Source: Halomonas beimenensis (GTDB lineage: Bacteria; Pseudomonadota; Gammaproteobacteria; Pseudomonadales; Halomonadaceae). Taken from it: DNA of 64,000 nt. Of this stretch, positions 29,426 through 37,726 are shown one piece after another. The stretch is taken from assembly GCF_002549795.1 (NCBI RefSeq), contig NZ_CP021435.1, forward strand, positions 1,798,001 to 1,862,000, written 5' to 3'. The position numbers and the translations under genes were made by a program. Numbering within the stretch: the first letter of the stretch is position 1; every line of letters begins with the position of its first letter. A model generated the notes under the pieces. It had not been told where the DNA came from and made no database searches. It worked only from the letters and a program-made list of their open reading frames with translations.

Positions 29426-29502
29426 GGTGCGCTGACGCTTACCTCCCCTACGGCGGCCACGGTGGTCGCCGTAGGGGAGGTAAGCGAGCCCGCGAGCGCA
29501 CC
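29426..29502. repeat. Long near-perfect palindrome between convergent genes
   Basis: GCTTACCTCCCCTACGGCG (29437-29455) pairs perfectly with CGCCGTAGGGGAGGTAAGC (29467-29485), and the pairing continues inward with one G.T. Outer arms GGTGCGCT (29426) and AGCGCACC (29495) extend it. It can serve as a bidirectional terminator for the kinase gene and the MarR-TRAP operon. Its GGTGCGCT...GCTTACC outline resembles a repeat family common in gammaproteobacteria. Confidence 0.75.
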
Positions 29503-29530
29503 CGCGATTAGAGAGCAGCATGATCGAGGC

Positions 29531-30064
29531 TCAGAGCGAGGCGGCGGAGCGCGCCGCCTGGTCGTAGAGCCCGGACATGGCCCGCAGGCTGGCGGCGATG
29601 CGGTGCAGGTCCTCGCGCTCGATGCCCAGCGTCGACAGCGAGTCCACCAGGCAGGCCTCGCGGATCTCCGCGTAGCGCTGGCAGGTCGCCCGCCCCTGGT
29701 CGGTGGTGCGGTAGAAGGTCTCCTTGCCGTGCTTCTCGCCTTCCACCAGGCCCAGCTTGCCCAGCTTCTTCAGCGCATAGGTCACCGTATGGGTGTCCTC
29801 CACGTTGAGCACCAGGCAGATGTCGGCCTGGCGCTTGGCGCGCTCGCGATGGTTGATGCTGTGCAGCACCAGCACGTCGAGGGAGCCCAGCTCCGGCAGG
29901 CCGGCGGCGGTCATGCAGCGCACCATCCAGCGCTGGAAGGCGTGGCTGGCGATGATCATGCCGAACTCGAACTCCGAGAGTTCCTGGGCGTTCCGGGACA
30001 GGTGTTCCGAGGAGACGATGGGGCCGCGGGGCGACGCGGCCGTCTGGGTCTCGTCCTGGCTCAT
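29531..30064 (-). CDS. Winged-helix (MarR-like) transcriptional regulator
   Basis: The 177-residue protein carries a winged-helix domain: FQRWMVRCMTAAGLPELGSLDVLVLHSI, then a recognition segment around VEDTHTVTYALKKLGKLGL and the wing EKHGKETFYRTTDQG. No effector domain is obvious beyond flanking helices. It overlaps the end of the TRAP large-permease gene by one base, so it is translated with the transporter. It is a plausible regulator of the dctP/pxpA divergent promoter region. Confidence 0.75.
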   Translation of the reverse strand: MSQDETQTAASPRGPIVSSEHLSRNAQELSEFEFGMIIASHAFQRWMVRCMTAAGLPELGSLDVLVLHSINHRERAKRQADICLVLNVEDTHTVTYALKKLGKLGLVEGEKHGKETFYRTTDQGRATCQRYAEIREACLVDSLSTLGIEREDLHRIAASLRAMSGLYDQAARSAASL

Positions 30065-31362
30065 CAGCGGTTCCCCATGGCGGTGGGCAGGTAGGTCACG
30101 ATCTCCGGGAAGAGGCCGATCAGCACCACCCCGAGCATCATCAGGAAGAAGAAGGGCAGGGCGGCCCAGGCGATGCTCAGGATGTTGCGGCCGGTCATGC
30201 CCTGGAGGACGAAGAGGTTGAAGCCGATCGGCGGGGTGATCTGCGACATCTCCACCACGATCACCAGGTAGATGCCGAACCAGATCAGGTCGATGCCGGC
30301 CGCCTCCACCATGGGCAGCAGGATGGAGGTGGTCAGCACCACCACCGAGATGCCGTCCAGGAAGCAGCCCAGCAGGATGAACAGCACGGTCAGCGCCGCC
30401 AGCAGCATCACCGGGGAGAGCCCCAGGGTGCCGATCCAGGCGGCCAGGTCGCTGGGCAGGCCGGTGAAGCCCATGGCGGCGGTGAGGAAGGAGGCGCCGG
30501 CGAGGATGAAGGCGATCATGCAGGAGGTGCGCACCGCCCCGAGCAGGGCGTCGCGGAAGACCTCGCGATCCATGCTGCCCTGCACCCTGGCCAGCAGCAG
30601 GGAGAGCACGACGCCCACGGCGGCGGCCTCGGTGGGCGAGGCCAGGCCGGCGTAGATGGAGCCGATCACTCCCACGATCAATGCCAGCATGGGGATCAGT
30701 CGACGCGAGCGCTTCAGTCGCTCGCCCCAGGCCACCCGGGCGTCGGCCGCCGGGACCTTGTCGGGGTAGCGCCAGGCCCAGAGCATCAGGTAGGCGGCGA
30801 ACAGGCCGATCAGCAGCAGGCCCGGGAAGATGCCGGCGATGAACAGCCGGGCGATCGACTGGTCGGTGGCCACGCCGTAGACGATCAGGATGATCGAGGG
30901 CGGGATCAGCAGGCCCAGGGTGGCCGAGCCGGCCAGGGTGCCGATGACCAGCTGCTCGTCGTAGCCCCGTCGGGTCAGCTCGGGGATGGTCATCTTGCCC
31001 ATGGTGGCGCAGGTGGCCGCCGAGGAGCCGGAGACCGCGGCGAAGAGGCCGCAGCCCACCACGTTGGTGTGCAGCAGCCGCCCGGGGATGCGCTGCATCC
31101 AGGGCGACAGCCCGGTGAACATGTCGTCGGCGAGCCGGGAGCGGAAGAGGATCTCGCCCATCCAAATGAACATGGGGAGGGCGGTGAGCTCCCAGCTGTA
31201 GCTGGCGCCCCAGATGTCGGAGGCCATGACGTCGCCGGTGGGGATGCTGGTGAACTGGCTGAGCGCGATCCAGCCCAGGCCGAGCAGCGAGAAGGCCACC
31301 CAGACGCCGCTGCCGAGCAGCACCAGCAGGGTGACGAAGAGGGTGAGGGTGAGGATCAGCAT
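30064..31362 (-). CDS. dctM: TRAP transporter large permease subunit (DctM)
   Basis: The 432-residue inner-membrane protein has about 12 hydrophobic segments and DctM family motifs such as GSGVWVAFSLLGLG and SGSSAATCATMGKMTIPEL. It forms the transport channel of a sodium-driven tripartite importer. It is preceded by the small permease and binding protein genes and overlaps the MarR-like gene. Confidence 0.93.
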   Translation of the reverse strand: MLILTLTLFVTLLVLLGSGVWVAFSLLGLGWIALSQFTSIPTGDVMASDIWGASYSWELTALPMFIWMGEILFRSRLADDMFTGLSPWMQRIPGRLLHTNVVGCGLFAAVSGSSAATCATMGKMTIPELTRRGYDEQLVIGTLAGSATLGLLIPPSIILIVYGVATDQSIARLFIAGIFPGLLLIGLFAAYLMLWAWRYPDKVPAADARVAWGERLKRSRRLIPMLALIVGVIGSIYAGLASPTEAAAVGVVLSLLLARVQGSMDREVFRDALLGAVRTSCMIAFILAGASFLTAAMGFTGLPSDLAAWIGTLGLSPVMLLAALTVLFILLGCFLDGISVVVLTTSILLPMVEAAGIDLIWFGIYLVIVVEMSQITPPIGFNLFVLQGMTGRNILSIAWAALPFFFLMMLGVVLIGLFPEIVTYLPTAMGNR

Positions 31363-31372
31363 GGGCGTCTCG

Positions 31373-31924
31373 TCATTCCTGGCCGGTGTCGTGGATGGTG
31401 AAGTCGTCGGGACGGCGGATCGCCGTGGCCAGGGTCTGCCACCAGGCCTCCCCCAGCGCCAGGCAGAACAGCACGATCCCGGCCAGCATGGCCGACTGCG
31501 GCAGCCACAGCGGGATGCTGAGCAGTCCGTAGGAGGTCTCGCCGAAGGCGATGCTGTCGGCCAGCAGGCGGTAGAGGTAGAAGGCCAGGTAGAGGCACAG
31601 CGCCAGGGCCACGCTCAGGCAGGCCGCCTCGACGAAGACCCGGTAGCGGGCCGGCAGCCGGCCGATCAGCAGGGTGACCCGGATATGGGCGCCATGGATG
31701 AAGGTGTAGGCCAGCCCGAGGAAGGTGGCGCCCACCAGCAGGAAGCCGGAGATCTCGGCCAGCCCGGGAATGGCCAGGCCGATGCGTCCCCCGCCCAGGG
31801 CCGTGGCCAGGACGTCGATGATCCGCCCGACGATCTGGGCGGTGATCAGGGCGCAGATCAGCACCAGGCAGGTGGCGGAGAGGTAGCCCCCCAGGTTGTA
31901 GAGGGGGCGCAATCGATAGCTCAT
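31373..31924 (-). CDS. dctQ: TRAP transporter small permease subunit (DctQ)
   Basis: The 183-residue protein has four predicted membrane segments and the DctQ-like FIHGAHIRVTLL motif. The ATG at 31924 (MSYRLRPLYN) is the likely start; an upstream extension is not conserved. It is a necessary partner of DctM. Confidence 0.88.
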   Translation of the reverse strand: MSYRLRPLYNLGGYLSATCLVLICALITAQIVGRIIDVLATALGGGRIGLAIPGLAEISGFLLVGATFLGLAYTFIHGAHIRVTLLIGRLPARYRVFVEAACLSVALALCLYLAFYLYRLLADSIAFGETSYGLLSIPLWLPQSAMLAGIVLFCLALGEAWWQTLATAIRRPDDFTIHDTGQE

Positions 31925-32018
31925 GGTGACTACCCATAGTGTCCGGGGCCCACGGCAGGGCCCCGGTGAGGTGGTGGCGGGGACGGGGCGTGGCGGCCTG
32001 GCCACGACGCCCCGGACC

Positions 32019-33020
32019 TCACTCCTGGCTGGCGCGATAGGCCTCGAGGATGGCCGCGCCCTGCTCGCCGGCGCGCTCGGCCCACTCCTCGGTCATGGTG
32101 GCGCCGATCTCCTCGAGCTTGGCGGCGAGCGCCGGCGTCGGGGTGCTGACCTGGATGCCGTTGTCCTCCAGCACCGTCAGGGCGTCCTCGGTCTCCTGGC
32201 GGCTCATCTCCCAGCCCCGTTCCTCGGCGGTCGCGGCGGCGTCCAGCACGGCCTGCCGGGTGGCCTCGTCGAGGCGCGAGAAGGCGCGATCGCTGACGAT
32301 GACCATGTTCTTGGGCAACCACAGCTGGGCGTGGTTGAAGTGGCTCAGGTAATCCCAGGCCTTGGTGTCGGCGCCGGTGGCGGGGGAGGTGATCATGGCG
32401 CCGACGCGCCCGGTGCTGAAGGCGGTGGGAATGTCCGGCACCTCCACCTGGGTGGGCACGGCACCGGCCAGCTGGGCGAGGCGCTCGCTGGCCGCATTGT
32501 AGGCCCGCATGCTGAGGTTCTGCAGGTCCTCGGGCTCGTCGACCTCCTCCTGGGTATAGATCCCCTGGGGCGGCCAGGGCACGGCGAACAGCAGGCGCAG
32601 GCCCTGCTCGGAGAGCTCCTCGGCGATGACCTCCCGGGAGGCGTCCCAGAGCGCCCGGGCGTCCTCGTAGCTGGACGCCAGGTACGGGACCGAGTCCACC
32701 TCGAAGATGGGGTTCTCGTTGGCCAGCCGCGACATGATCAGCTCGCCGATGGGGACGATGCCCCGGCGCACGGAGTTCTTGATCTCGGCATGGCCGATCA
32801 GCGAGCCGTTGGAGTGCACGGTGATGTCCAGCTCGCCGTCGGTGGCCTCGCGGACGTCGTCGGCGAACTCGCGGATGTTCACGGTGTGGAAGGTGCGGTC
32901 GCCGTAGGGGGTGGGCATGTCCCACTCGGTGGCCGCCTGGGCGCCGGTGCCCAGGGTGGCTAGGCTGACACCGAGGGCCACGGCCGAGGCCAGGCGGGGC
33001 AGGGCGTTGCGGACGGTCAT
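32019..33020 (-). CDS. dctP: TRAP transporter substrate-binding protein (DctP)
   Basis: Periplasmic ligand-binding subunit. The 333-residue protein has a Sec signal peptide ending at about GAQAA (residue 30) and the DctP fold signatures (GRVGAMITSPATGADTKAWDY region). Divergent location from pxpABC makes 5-oxoproline (pyroglutamate) a plausible ligand, since TRAP binding proteins specific for pyroglutamate are known from Bordetella. This specificity is inferred from context only. Confidence 0.9.
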   Translation of the reverse strand: MTVRNALPRLASAVALGVSLATLGTGAQAATEWDMPTPYGDRTFHTVNIREFADDVREATDGELDITVHSNGSLIGHAEIKNSVRRGIVPIGELIMSRLANENPIFEVDSVPYLASSYEDARALWDASREVIAEELSEQGLRLLFAVPWPPQGIYTQEEVDEPEDLQNLSMRAYNAASERLAQLAGAVPTQVEVPDIPTAFSTGRVGAMITSPATGADTKAWDYLSHFNHAQLWLPKNMVIVSDRAFSRLDEATRQAVLDAAATAEERGWEMSRQETEDALTVLEDNGIQVSTPTPALAAKLEEIGATMTEEWAERAGEQGAAILEAYRASQE

Positions 33021-33226
33021 GAGCGTTTCCTCTCGCGGGTCGGTCTATTGTTGTGGAGGCGGCGCCGGCGGCGCGGGCGGCCCCGCCTTGGCTTGAGCAT
33101 AGCCGTTGATCGGCGGGAAGGTTAGGCAGTCAGAGGATATGTCGTCAACGTTGTTTAGACTAATTGGTGATGTTATGAGGAAAAAACACTGATAATTTAT
33201 CGATGAATTGTTTATGAGAGGTGGCG
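33021..33226. promoter_or_regulatory. Divergent dctP / pxpA promoter region with operator-like palindromes
   Basis: This spacer is much more AT-rich than its surroundings. Palindromes CAACGTTG (33146-33153) and TTAGaCTAA (33155-33163) stand side by side. A GATAAT -10 box for pxpA lies at 33191-33196, 30 bases before the start. The paired palindromes fit a MarR- or GntR-type dimer site. Confidence 0.5.
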
Positions 33227-33979
33227 ATGAAGACCCTGCTGCTCAATGCCGACATGGGGGAAAGCTTCGGGCCCTGGGTGATGGGCCTGGATCACGAGGT
33301 CATGCCCCATGTGGACCTGGCCAACGTGGCCTGCGGTTTCCATGCCTCCGACCCGGACGTGATCCGCATGACGGTGCGCCTGGCGCGCAAGCATGGCGTC
33401 ACCGTGGGGGCCCACCCGGCCTATCCCGACATGGTGGGGTTCGGCCGGCGTTCCATGGCCTGCGCCCCGGAGGAGGTCGAGAACCTGGTGCTCTATCAGG
33501 TGGGTGCCCTGGCGGGGATCTGCCGTGCCGAGGGGCTCTCGGTGGGCTACATCAAGCCCCACGGTGCGCTCTACAACGACATGATGCGCGACCCCGAGAT
33601 CCTGGCCGCGGTGATGCGGGCGCTGGTCGCCTACGACGCCTCGCTGCCGCTGAAGGTGATGGCCACCCGGGACACTTCCATGGCCCGGGAGCTCGCCGAG
33701 CGCCATGGGGTGAGCCTGTGGTTCGAGGCCTTCGCCGACCGGGCCTACGATGGCGAGGGCCGGCTGGTGTCGCGTCGAGAGACCGGCAGCGTGCACCACG
33801 ACCAGGACGCGATCGTCGACCAGGCGCGGCGTATCGCCCGGGGCGAACCACTGATCGCCCGGGACGGCCGCGAGCTGATCCTCGAGGCCGACACCCTCTG
33901 CGTGCACGGGGACAACGCCGAGTCCATCGCCGCCATCAAGGCCATCCGCGCCGCCCTGCACGGCCAGGAGGGAGCATGA
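33227..33979 (+). CDS. pxpA: 5-oxoprolinase subunit A (LamB/YcsF family)
   Basis: PxpA, with PxpB and PxpC, hydrolyses 5-oxoproline to glutamate using ATP. The 250-residue protein begins [12 protein letters not shown] and has [32 protein letters not shown] and CVHGDN, the conserved metal and substrate segments of the family. ATG 33227 is best placed after GAGAGGTGG; a GTG at 33221 is an alternative. It heads a tightly overlapping pxpABC operon. Confidence 0.94.
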   Translation: MKTLLLNADMGESFGPWVMGLDHEVMPHVDLANVACGFHASDPDVIRMTVRLARKHGVTVGAHPAYPDMVGFGRRSMACAPEEVENLVLYQVGALAGICRAEGLSVGYIKPHGALYNDMMRDPEILAAVMRALVAYDASLPLKVMATRDTSMARELAERHGVSLWFEAFADRAYDGEGRLVSRRETGSVHHDQDAIVDQARRIARGEPLIARDGRELILEADTLCVHGDNAESIAAIKAIRAALHGQEGA

Positions 33980-34695
33980 TCCCCGCCGGCCTGCCGCGAC
34001 TCGAGTCGGCCGGCCTGGACGGCTGGCTGGTGCGCCTGTTCGATGCCATCGACGAGACCAACCTGGCCTGGATCACCGCCCTGGTCCGCGACTGCGAGTC
34101 GGCCTTCGGCGCGGCCCTGGTGGACCTGGTGCCCTCCTACACCACCCTGCTGGTGATCTTCGACCCGCGGGTGCTGACGCCCGCCGAGGCCCGGGGCAGG
34201 CTTCAGTCGCTGCTGGCCGACCTGGCGCCCGACCCTCAGGCCGAGGACGCCCCGGTCCGGGAACTGCCGACCTGGTACGACGAGCGCGTCGGCCCGGAGT
34301 TGCCGCGCCTGGCGGAGCGGGCGGGGCTGACCGAGGCCGAGGTGGTCGAGCGGCATGGCGCCGTCACCTACCGGGTCTATGCCCTGGGCTTCGCCCCGGG
34401 GTTCGCCTTCATGGGCAGCGTGGACGAGCGGCTCGAGACGCCGAGGCTCGAGACGCCGCGCAAGCGGGTACCGGCCGGCAGCGTGGGCATCGCCGGGCGC
34501 CAGACCGCCGCCTACCCCGCGGTCTCGCCGGGGGGCTGGAACCTGATCGGCCGCACCGCGGCGGTGCTCTTCGATCGCGACCGGGCGGGCTTCAGCCTGC
34601 TTCGCGTCGGCGATCGGGTGCGTTTCGTGCCGGTGGAGCGTGACGAGTTCGAGCGCCTGGGCGGGGATGCCCGGCCCATGGAGGAGGGGCGATGA
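33976..34695 (+). CDS. pxpB: 5-oxoprolinase subunit B (KipI/allophanate hydrolase subunit 1 family)
   Basis: The 239-residue protein has the family segments [26 protein letters not shown] and [17 protein letters not shown]. It overlaps pxpA by four bases (ATGA) and pxpC likewise, so the three subunits are translationally coupled. Confidence 0.94.
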   Translation: MIPAGLPRLESAGLDGWLVRLFDAIDETNLAWITALVRDCESAFGAALVDLVPSYTTLLVIFDPRVLTPAEARGRLQSLLADLAPDPQAEDAPVRELPTWYDERVGPELPRLAERAGLTEAEVVERHGAVTYRVYALGFAPGFAFMGSVDERLETPRLETPRKRVPAGSVGIAGRQTAAYPAVSPGGWNLIGRTAAVLFDRDRAGFSLLRVGDRVRFVPVERDEFERLGGDARPMEEGR

Positions 34696-35633
34696 GGCAA
34701 GAGACGGTGACGGGGCTGAGCGTCGAGCGCGCCGGTCCCCTGGCGCTGCTCCAGGACGCGGGCCGTTTCGGCGTGCGTCGCCTGGGGGTGACCCAGGGCG
34801 GGCCGGCCGACGTGCATGCCTGGGCCTGGGCCAACCACCTGGTGGGCAACGCCTGGGGCGCGGGGGCGCTGGAGGTGACCTTCGGCGGACTGGCGCTGAA
34901 GGCCGCGAGGGACCTGAGCCTGGCGCTGTGCGGCGCCGACCTGGGCGCGACCCTGGACGACGACCCCCTGGCGCCGTGGCGCGGTTTCCGGATGCGTGCC
35001 GGCCAGGTGCTGCGCTTCGCCCAGCCGACCAGCGGGCTGCGGGCCTACCTGGCGGTGGCCGGTGGCTTCCGGGCCGACCCCGTCCTGGGCAGCCTGTCCT
35101 GCGTGGTCCGCGAGGGACTGGGCGGGCACGACGGCCAGGGACGGCCGCTGGCCGAGGGGGATCGCCTGGCGGTGGGCCCGGGGGCGAAGAAGGGGCCCCG
35201 CGGTAAGGCGGTCCCCGTGGAGGAACGTCCGGACTATGACGCGGTGCCCCGGCTGGCGCTGCTGCCCGGCGCCCAGGTCGCCGAATTCGAGGGGGCGAGC
35301 CTGCATGCGGCCTTCGGCCAGGCCTGGACGGTCGACGACCGGGCGGATCGCATGGGCGTGCGCCTCCTGGGGCCCCGGCTGCGCTGCCGCCTGACCAGCT
35401 TGATCTCCGAGGGGCTCGGGCTCGGCGCCGTGCAGGTGCCGCCGGACGGCCAGCCCATCGCCCTGCTCAACGATCGCCAGACCATCGGCGGCTACCCCCG
35501 GCTGGGGGCGCTCACGCCGCTGGCCTGCGCCCGTCTGGCCCAGTGCCCGCCGGGCCGGGAGGTCCGCCTGGCGGCGGTGTCCGCCGAGCGGGCCCTGGCC
35601 GAGTACCGCCGCTTCCGTGCCAAGTTCGGCTGA
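34692..35633 (+). CDS. pxpC: 5-oxoprolinase subunit C (KipA/allophanate hydrolase subunit 2 family)
   Basis: The 313-residue biotin-dependent-carboxyltransferase-like domain protein shows LLQDAGRFGVRRLGVTQGGPAD, YLAVAGGF and SEGLGLGAVQVPPDGQPIALL. It ends the operon; the next gene is on the opposite strand seven bases away. Confidence 0.94.
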   Translation: MRQETVTGLSVERAGPLALLQDAGRFGVRRLGVTQGGPADVHAWAWANHLVGNAWGAGALEVTFGGLALKAARDLSLALCGADLGATLDDDPLAPWRGFRMRAGQVLRFAQPTSGLRAYLAVAGGFRADPVLGSLSCVVREGLGGHDGQGRPLAEGDRLAVGPGAKKGPRGKAVPVEERPDYDAVPRLALLPGAQVAEFEGASLHAAFGQAWTVDDRADRMGVRLLGPRLRCRLTSLISEGLGLGAVQVPPDGQPIALLNDRQTIGGYPRLGALTPLACARLAQCPPGREVRLAAVSAERALAEYRRFRAKFG

Positions 35634-35640
35634 GTCGCGT

Positions 35641-35859
35641 TCAGGCGCCCAGGCCGCTCTCGCGCAGCAGCTGGTCGATGCTGCGCTCGGCGCGGGCCAC
35701 GCCGGCGCCCTCCAGCATCAGCTCGGTCTCGAGGTCGGCGAGCCCCTGGGCCACCAGGCGCTCGAGCAGCTCCCCCTTGGACATCCCGCAGCGCTCGGCG
35801 AGGCGCTCCAGGCGGATTTCCTGTTCCCGGGTCAGGCGCAGCAGGTGGGGCATATGCAT
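35641..35859 (-). CDS. Small ribbon-helix-helix-like protein
   Basis: The 72-residue protein has a short basic strand (HLLRLTREQEIRLERLA) followed by helix-turn-helix-like MSKGELLERLVAQGLADLE, which fits a CopG/Arc-type DNA-binding fold. The GGAGGAGAG site upstream supports the ATG at 35859. No toxin gene accompanies it, so it is not an obvious antitoxin. It lies between pxpC and a GntR gene and could be a local regulator. I am moderately sure it is real, but unsure of function. Confidence 0.6.
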   Translation of the reverse strand: MHMPHLLRLTREQEIRLERLAERCGMSKGELLERLVAQGLADLETELMLEGAGVARAERSIDQLLRESGLGA

Positions 35860-35940
35860 GACGGTCTCTCCTCCGTGGGATGGGAAGGAGTATAGCCTCG
35901 GACCGTGACAGGCCGATGACCGTCCAGAGAGGGGCGCCCC

Positions 35941-36627
35941 CTAGGCCAGGCCGCGCTGCGCCATGGCCTCCTCGATGATCGGCACGGGGGTCATCAGGTG
36001 CTCGCGCATCATCTCCCGGGCCTTCTGGGCGTTCCGGGCGAGGATGACGTCCACCAGGGCGGCGTGTTCCTGGCGCTTGCGCTCCAGGGCCTCCTCGGAG
36101 AGTACCGTCTCTCTCAGCCACAGGTGGCGGTAGCGCTCCACCTGGTCGAAGAGGTTGCGGCGGACCTGCATCAGGTGGGGGGAATTGCAGCCGGCCACGA
36201 TGGCGGTGTGGAAGGCCTGGTGGCGGGTGTCCCAGACGTCCAGCATCTCTTCCGGGGTATGCACCTCCATGACCTTGGCCAGGGTGTGCGCCTTGGCCAG
36301 GATGTCGGCCTCCCAGGCATCGTCGCCGCGCTGGATGGCGAGTTCCAGCAGCAGTCCCTCCAGCTGGGCCCGGGCGTCGTAGAGGTCGGCGAGCTCCTCC
36401 CGGGACATCGGGGCGACCCGATAGCCGCGCTGGCTGATGGCCACCACCAGGCGCTCGGCGACCAGTTGGGACAGGGCCTCGCGCAGCGGGCCGATCCCCA
36501 GGTCATAGCGCTCCTTGAGACCGCTCATGCGCAGCTTCTCCCCGGGCTGGAAGACGCCGCGGATGATGTCGCGCTTGAGCCAGGTGTAGGCGCTGATGCC
36601 GAGGTTCTGTTTCGGAGTGCTGTCCAT
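35941..36627 (-). CDS. GntR-family transcriptional regulator (FCD type, CsiR-like)
   Basis: The 228-residue protein has an N-terminal winged helix (DIIRGVFQPGEKLRMSGLKERYDLGIGPLREALSQL, cited in part) and a C-terminal all-helical FCD effector domain with metal-site residues in DTRHQAFHTAI. It resembles E. coli CsiR. The effector is probably a small organic acid. Its gene is adjacent to pxpABC and divergent from a TetR gene. A TATAAT -10 box on the minus strand (36662 to 36657) and an inverted repeat beyond it suggest autoregulation. Confidence 0.85.
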   Translation of the reverse strand: MDSTPKQNLGISAYTWLKRDIIRGVFQPGEKLRMSGLKERYDLGIGPLREALSQLVAERLVVAISQRGYRVAPMSREELADLYDARAQLEGLLLELAIQRGDDAWEADILAKAHTLAKVMEVHTPEEMLDVWDTRHQAFHTAIVAGCNSPHLMQVRRNLFDQVERYRHLWLRETVLSEEALERKRQEHAALVDVILARNAQKAREMMREHLMTPVPIIEEAMAQRGLA

Positions 36628-36656
36628 GATGCCGCCGTTCCCTGAGATGAGTGGGT

Positions 36657-36707
36657 ATTATAACCGATCCTCGCCAGTTCCGAGAATGAGGCGAACCGGG
36701 CGAGGAT
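36657..36707 (-). promoter_or_regulatory. GntR gene promoter with a 9-bp inverted repeat
   Basis: ATTATA (TATAAT on the minus strand) at 36657-36662 is followed by the perfect arms ATCCTCGCC (36667-36675) and GGCGAGGAT (36699-36707). The repeat covers the region where the -35 box and upstream operator would lie. It may be the GntR autoregulatory site or an mRNA hairpin. Confidence 0.4.
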
Positions 36708-36888
36708 GATCGATACCCTGGTCAGGCGTGGACATTCGGACGGCACTCGAGCCTATCGCTGATACTGCCTGGTCAGTCCTCGGCGCTGTCGTGACTCGCT
36801 CCGCGTCGCATCGCTAACCACGGCTCGAACGATGTAGCCGGAAGTGTGCTGCTTGGAGGCGGGGCGGCTCGGCGGGAGGGGCGGAGCC

Positions 36889-36908
36889 AAGATAGTGTCT
36901 GCTATCTT
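36889..36908. promoter_or_regulatory. TetR-type operator
   Basis: AAGATAG and CTATCTT are perfect inverted repeats separated by six bases (TGTCTG), 76 bases before the TetR gene start. Size and position are typical of an autoregulatory TetR operator. Confidence 0.6.
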
Positions 36909-36984
36909 AGTTTCCTGTTCGCGAGAGGGACATCCTGGCGTCGAGGAGGCCGCTCCCGTCGCCTTTTCGAGGAGGTATTTCGAC

Positions 36985-37677
36985 ATGGAGACAAGTCATG
37001 CCGCAGGTGGCGACAGCGTCCTGGCCGCCGGTCGCCAGGAGGACGAGCCGGGGCGGCGCCGGACCCAGGAGGCGCGACGCTCGGCGACCATCGCCAAGCT
37101 GACCGACGCCGCCATCGAGGCCCTGGTGGAGCTCGGCTACGCCAAGGCCAGCACCAACGAGATCTGCCGGCGGGCCGGGGTGTCCCAGGGGGCCCTTTTC
37201 CGGCACTTCGCCAGCCGGGGGGACTTCATGGCCCAGGTGGCCGACGAGGTCCTGTCGCGGCTGGTCGACAACGTCGAGTCCCGCTACTCCAGGGATGAAC
37301 AGCCGCCCGGGGATCCCATCGAGCGCGCGGTCCGCTTCACCCGGGAAGCCTGCCACTCGCGGATCGCCAAGGCCTGGTACGAGCTGGTCATGGCCTCGCG
37401 GACCGACGAGGGCCTCCAGGACAAGATGTCGGCGGTCTTTCGCCAGTCTCGCCAGTGGATTCGCGAGGCGGTCCTCGAGGTATTTCCGGACATGAGCGAT
37501 GCCCCCCAGCGTCTCCAGGCTCTGGTGGATGCCGTGGTGATGATCTTCGAGATGGAGAGCATCACCGCCCATCTCGATCGCGACGAGGCGGCCGCCGAGC
37601 GGCGCCTGGCGTTCGCGATCCGCTGCTATCGCCAGTTCTTGATCGACCAGGAGGCCGGATCTACCGGGAAGCGGTGA
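36985..37677 (+). CDS. TetR-family transcriptional regulator
   Basis: The 230-residue protein has an N-terminal TetR helix-turn-helix at about residues 40-75 (TIAKLTDAAIEALVELGYAK, STNEICRRAGVSQGALFRHF) and a helical ligand-binding domain. The start at 36985 follows a strong GAGGAGG site. It carries a longer polar N-terminus than usual. It is divergent from the GntR gene and convergent with the SulP gene, so its target may be only itself plus distant genes. Confidence 0.85.
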   Translation: METSHAAGGDSVLAAGRQEDEPGRRRTQEARRSATIAKLTDAAIEALVELGYAKASTNEICRRAGVSQGALFRHFASRGDFMAQVADEVLSRLVDNVESRYSRDEQPPGDPIERAVRFTREACHSRIAKAWYELVMASRTDEGLQDKMSAVFRQSRQWIREAVLEVFPDMSDAPQRLQALVDAVVMIFEMESITAHLDRDEAAAERRLAFAIRCYRQFLIDQEAGSTGKR

Positions 37678-37726
37678 TCCCTCGAACGTCCGGGTCGGCT
37701 GCCGCAATGGAGCACTGGGGCGGGGA

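Larger units (their letters stand above)
36628..36984. other. GntR-TetR divergent intergenic region
   Basis: This 357-bp spacer holds the leftward promoter of the GntR gene near 36657, the inverted repeat at 36667-36707 and the TetR-type palindrome at 36889-36908. No gene is supported inside it. Confidence 0.5.
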
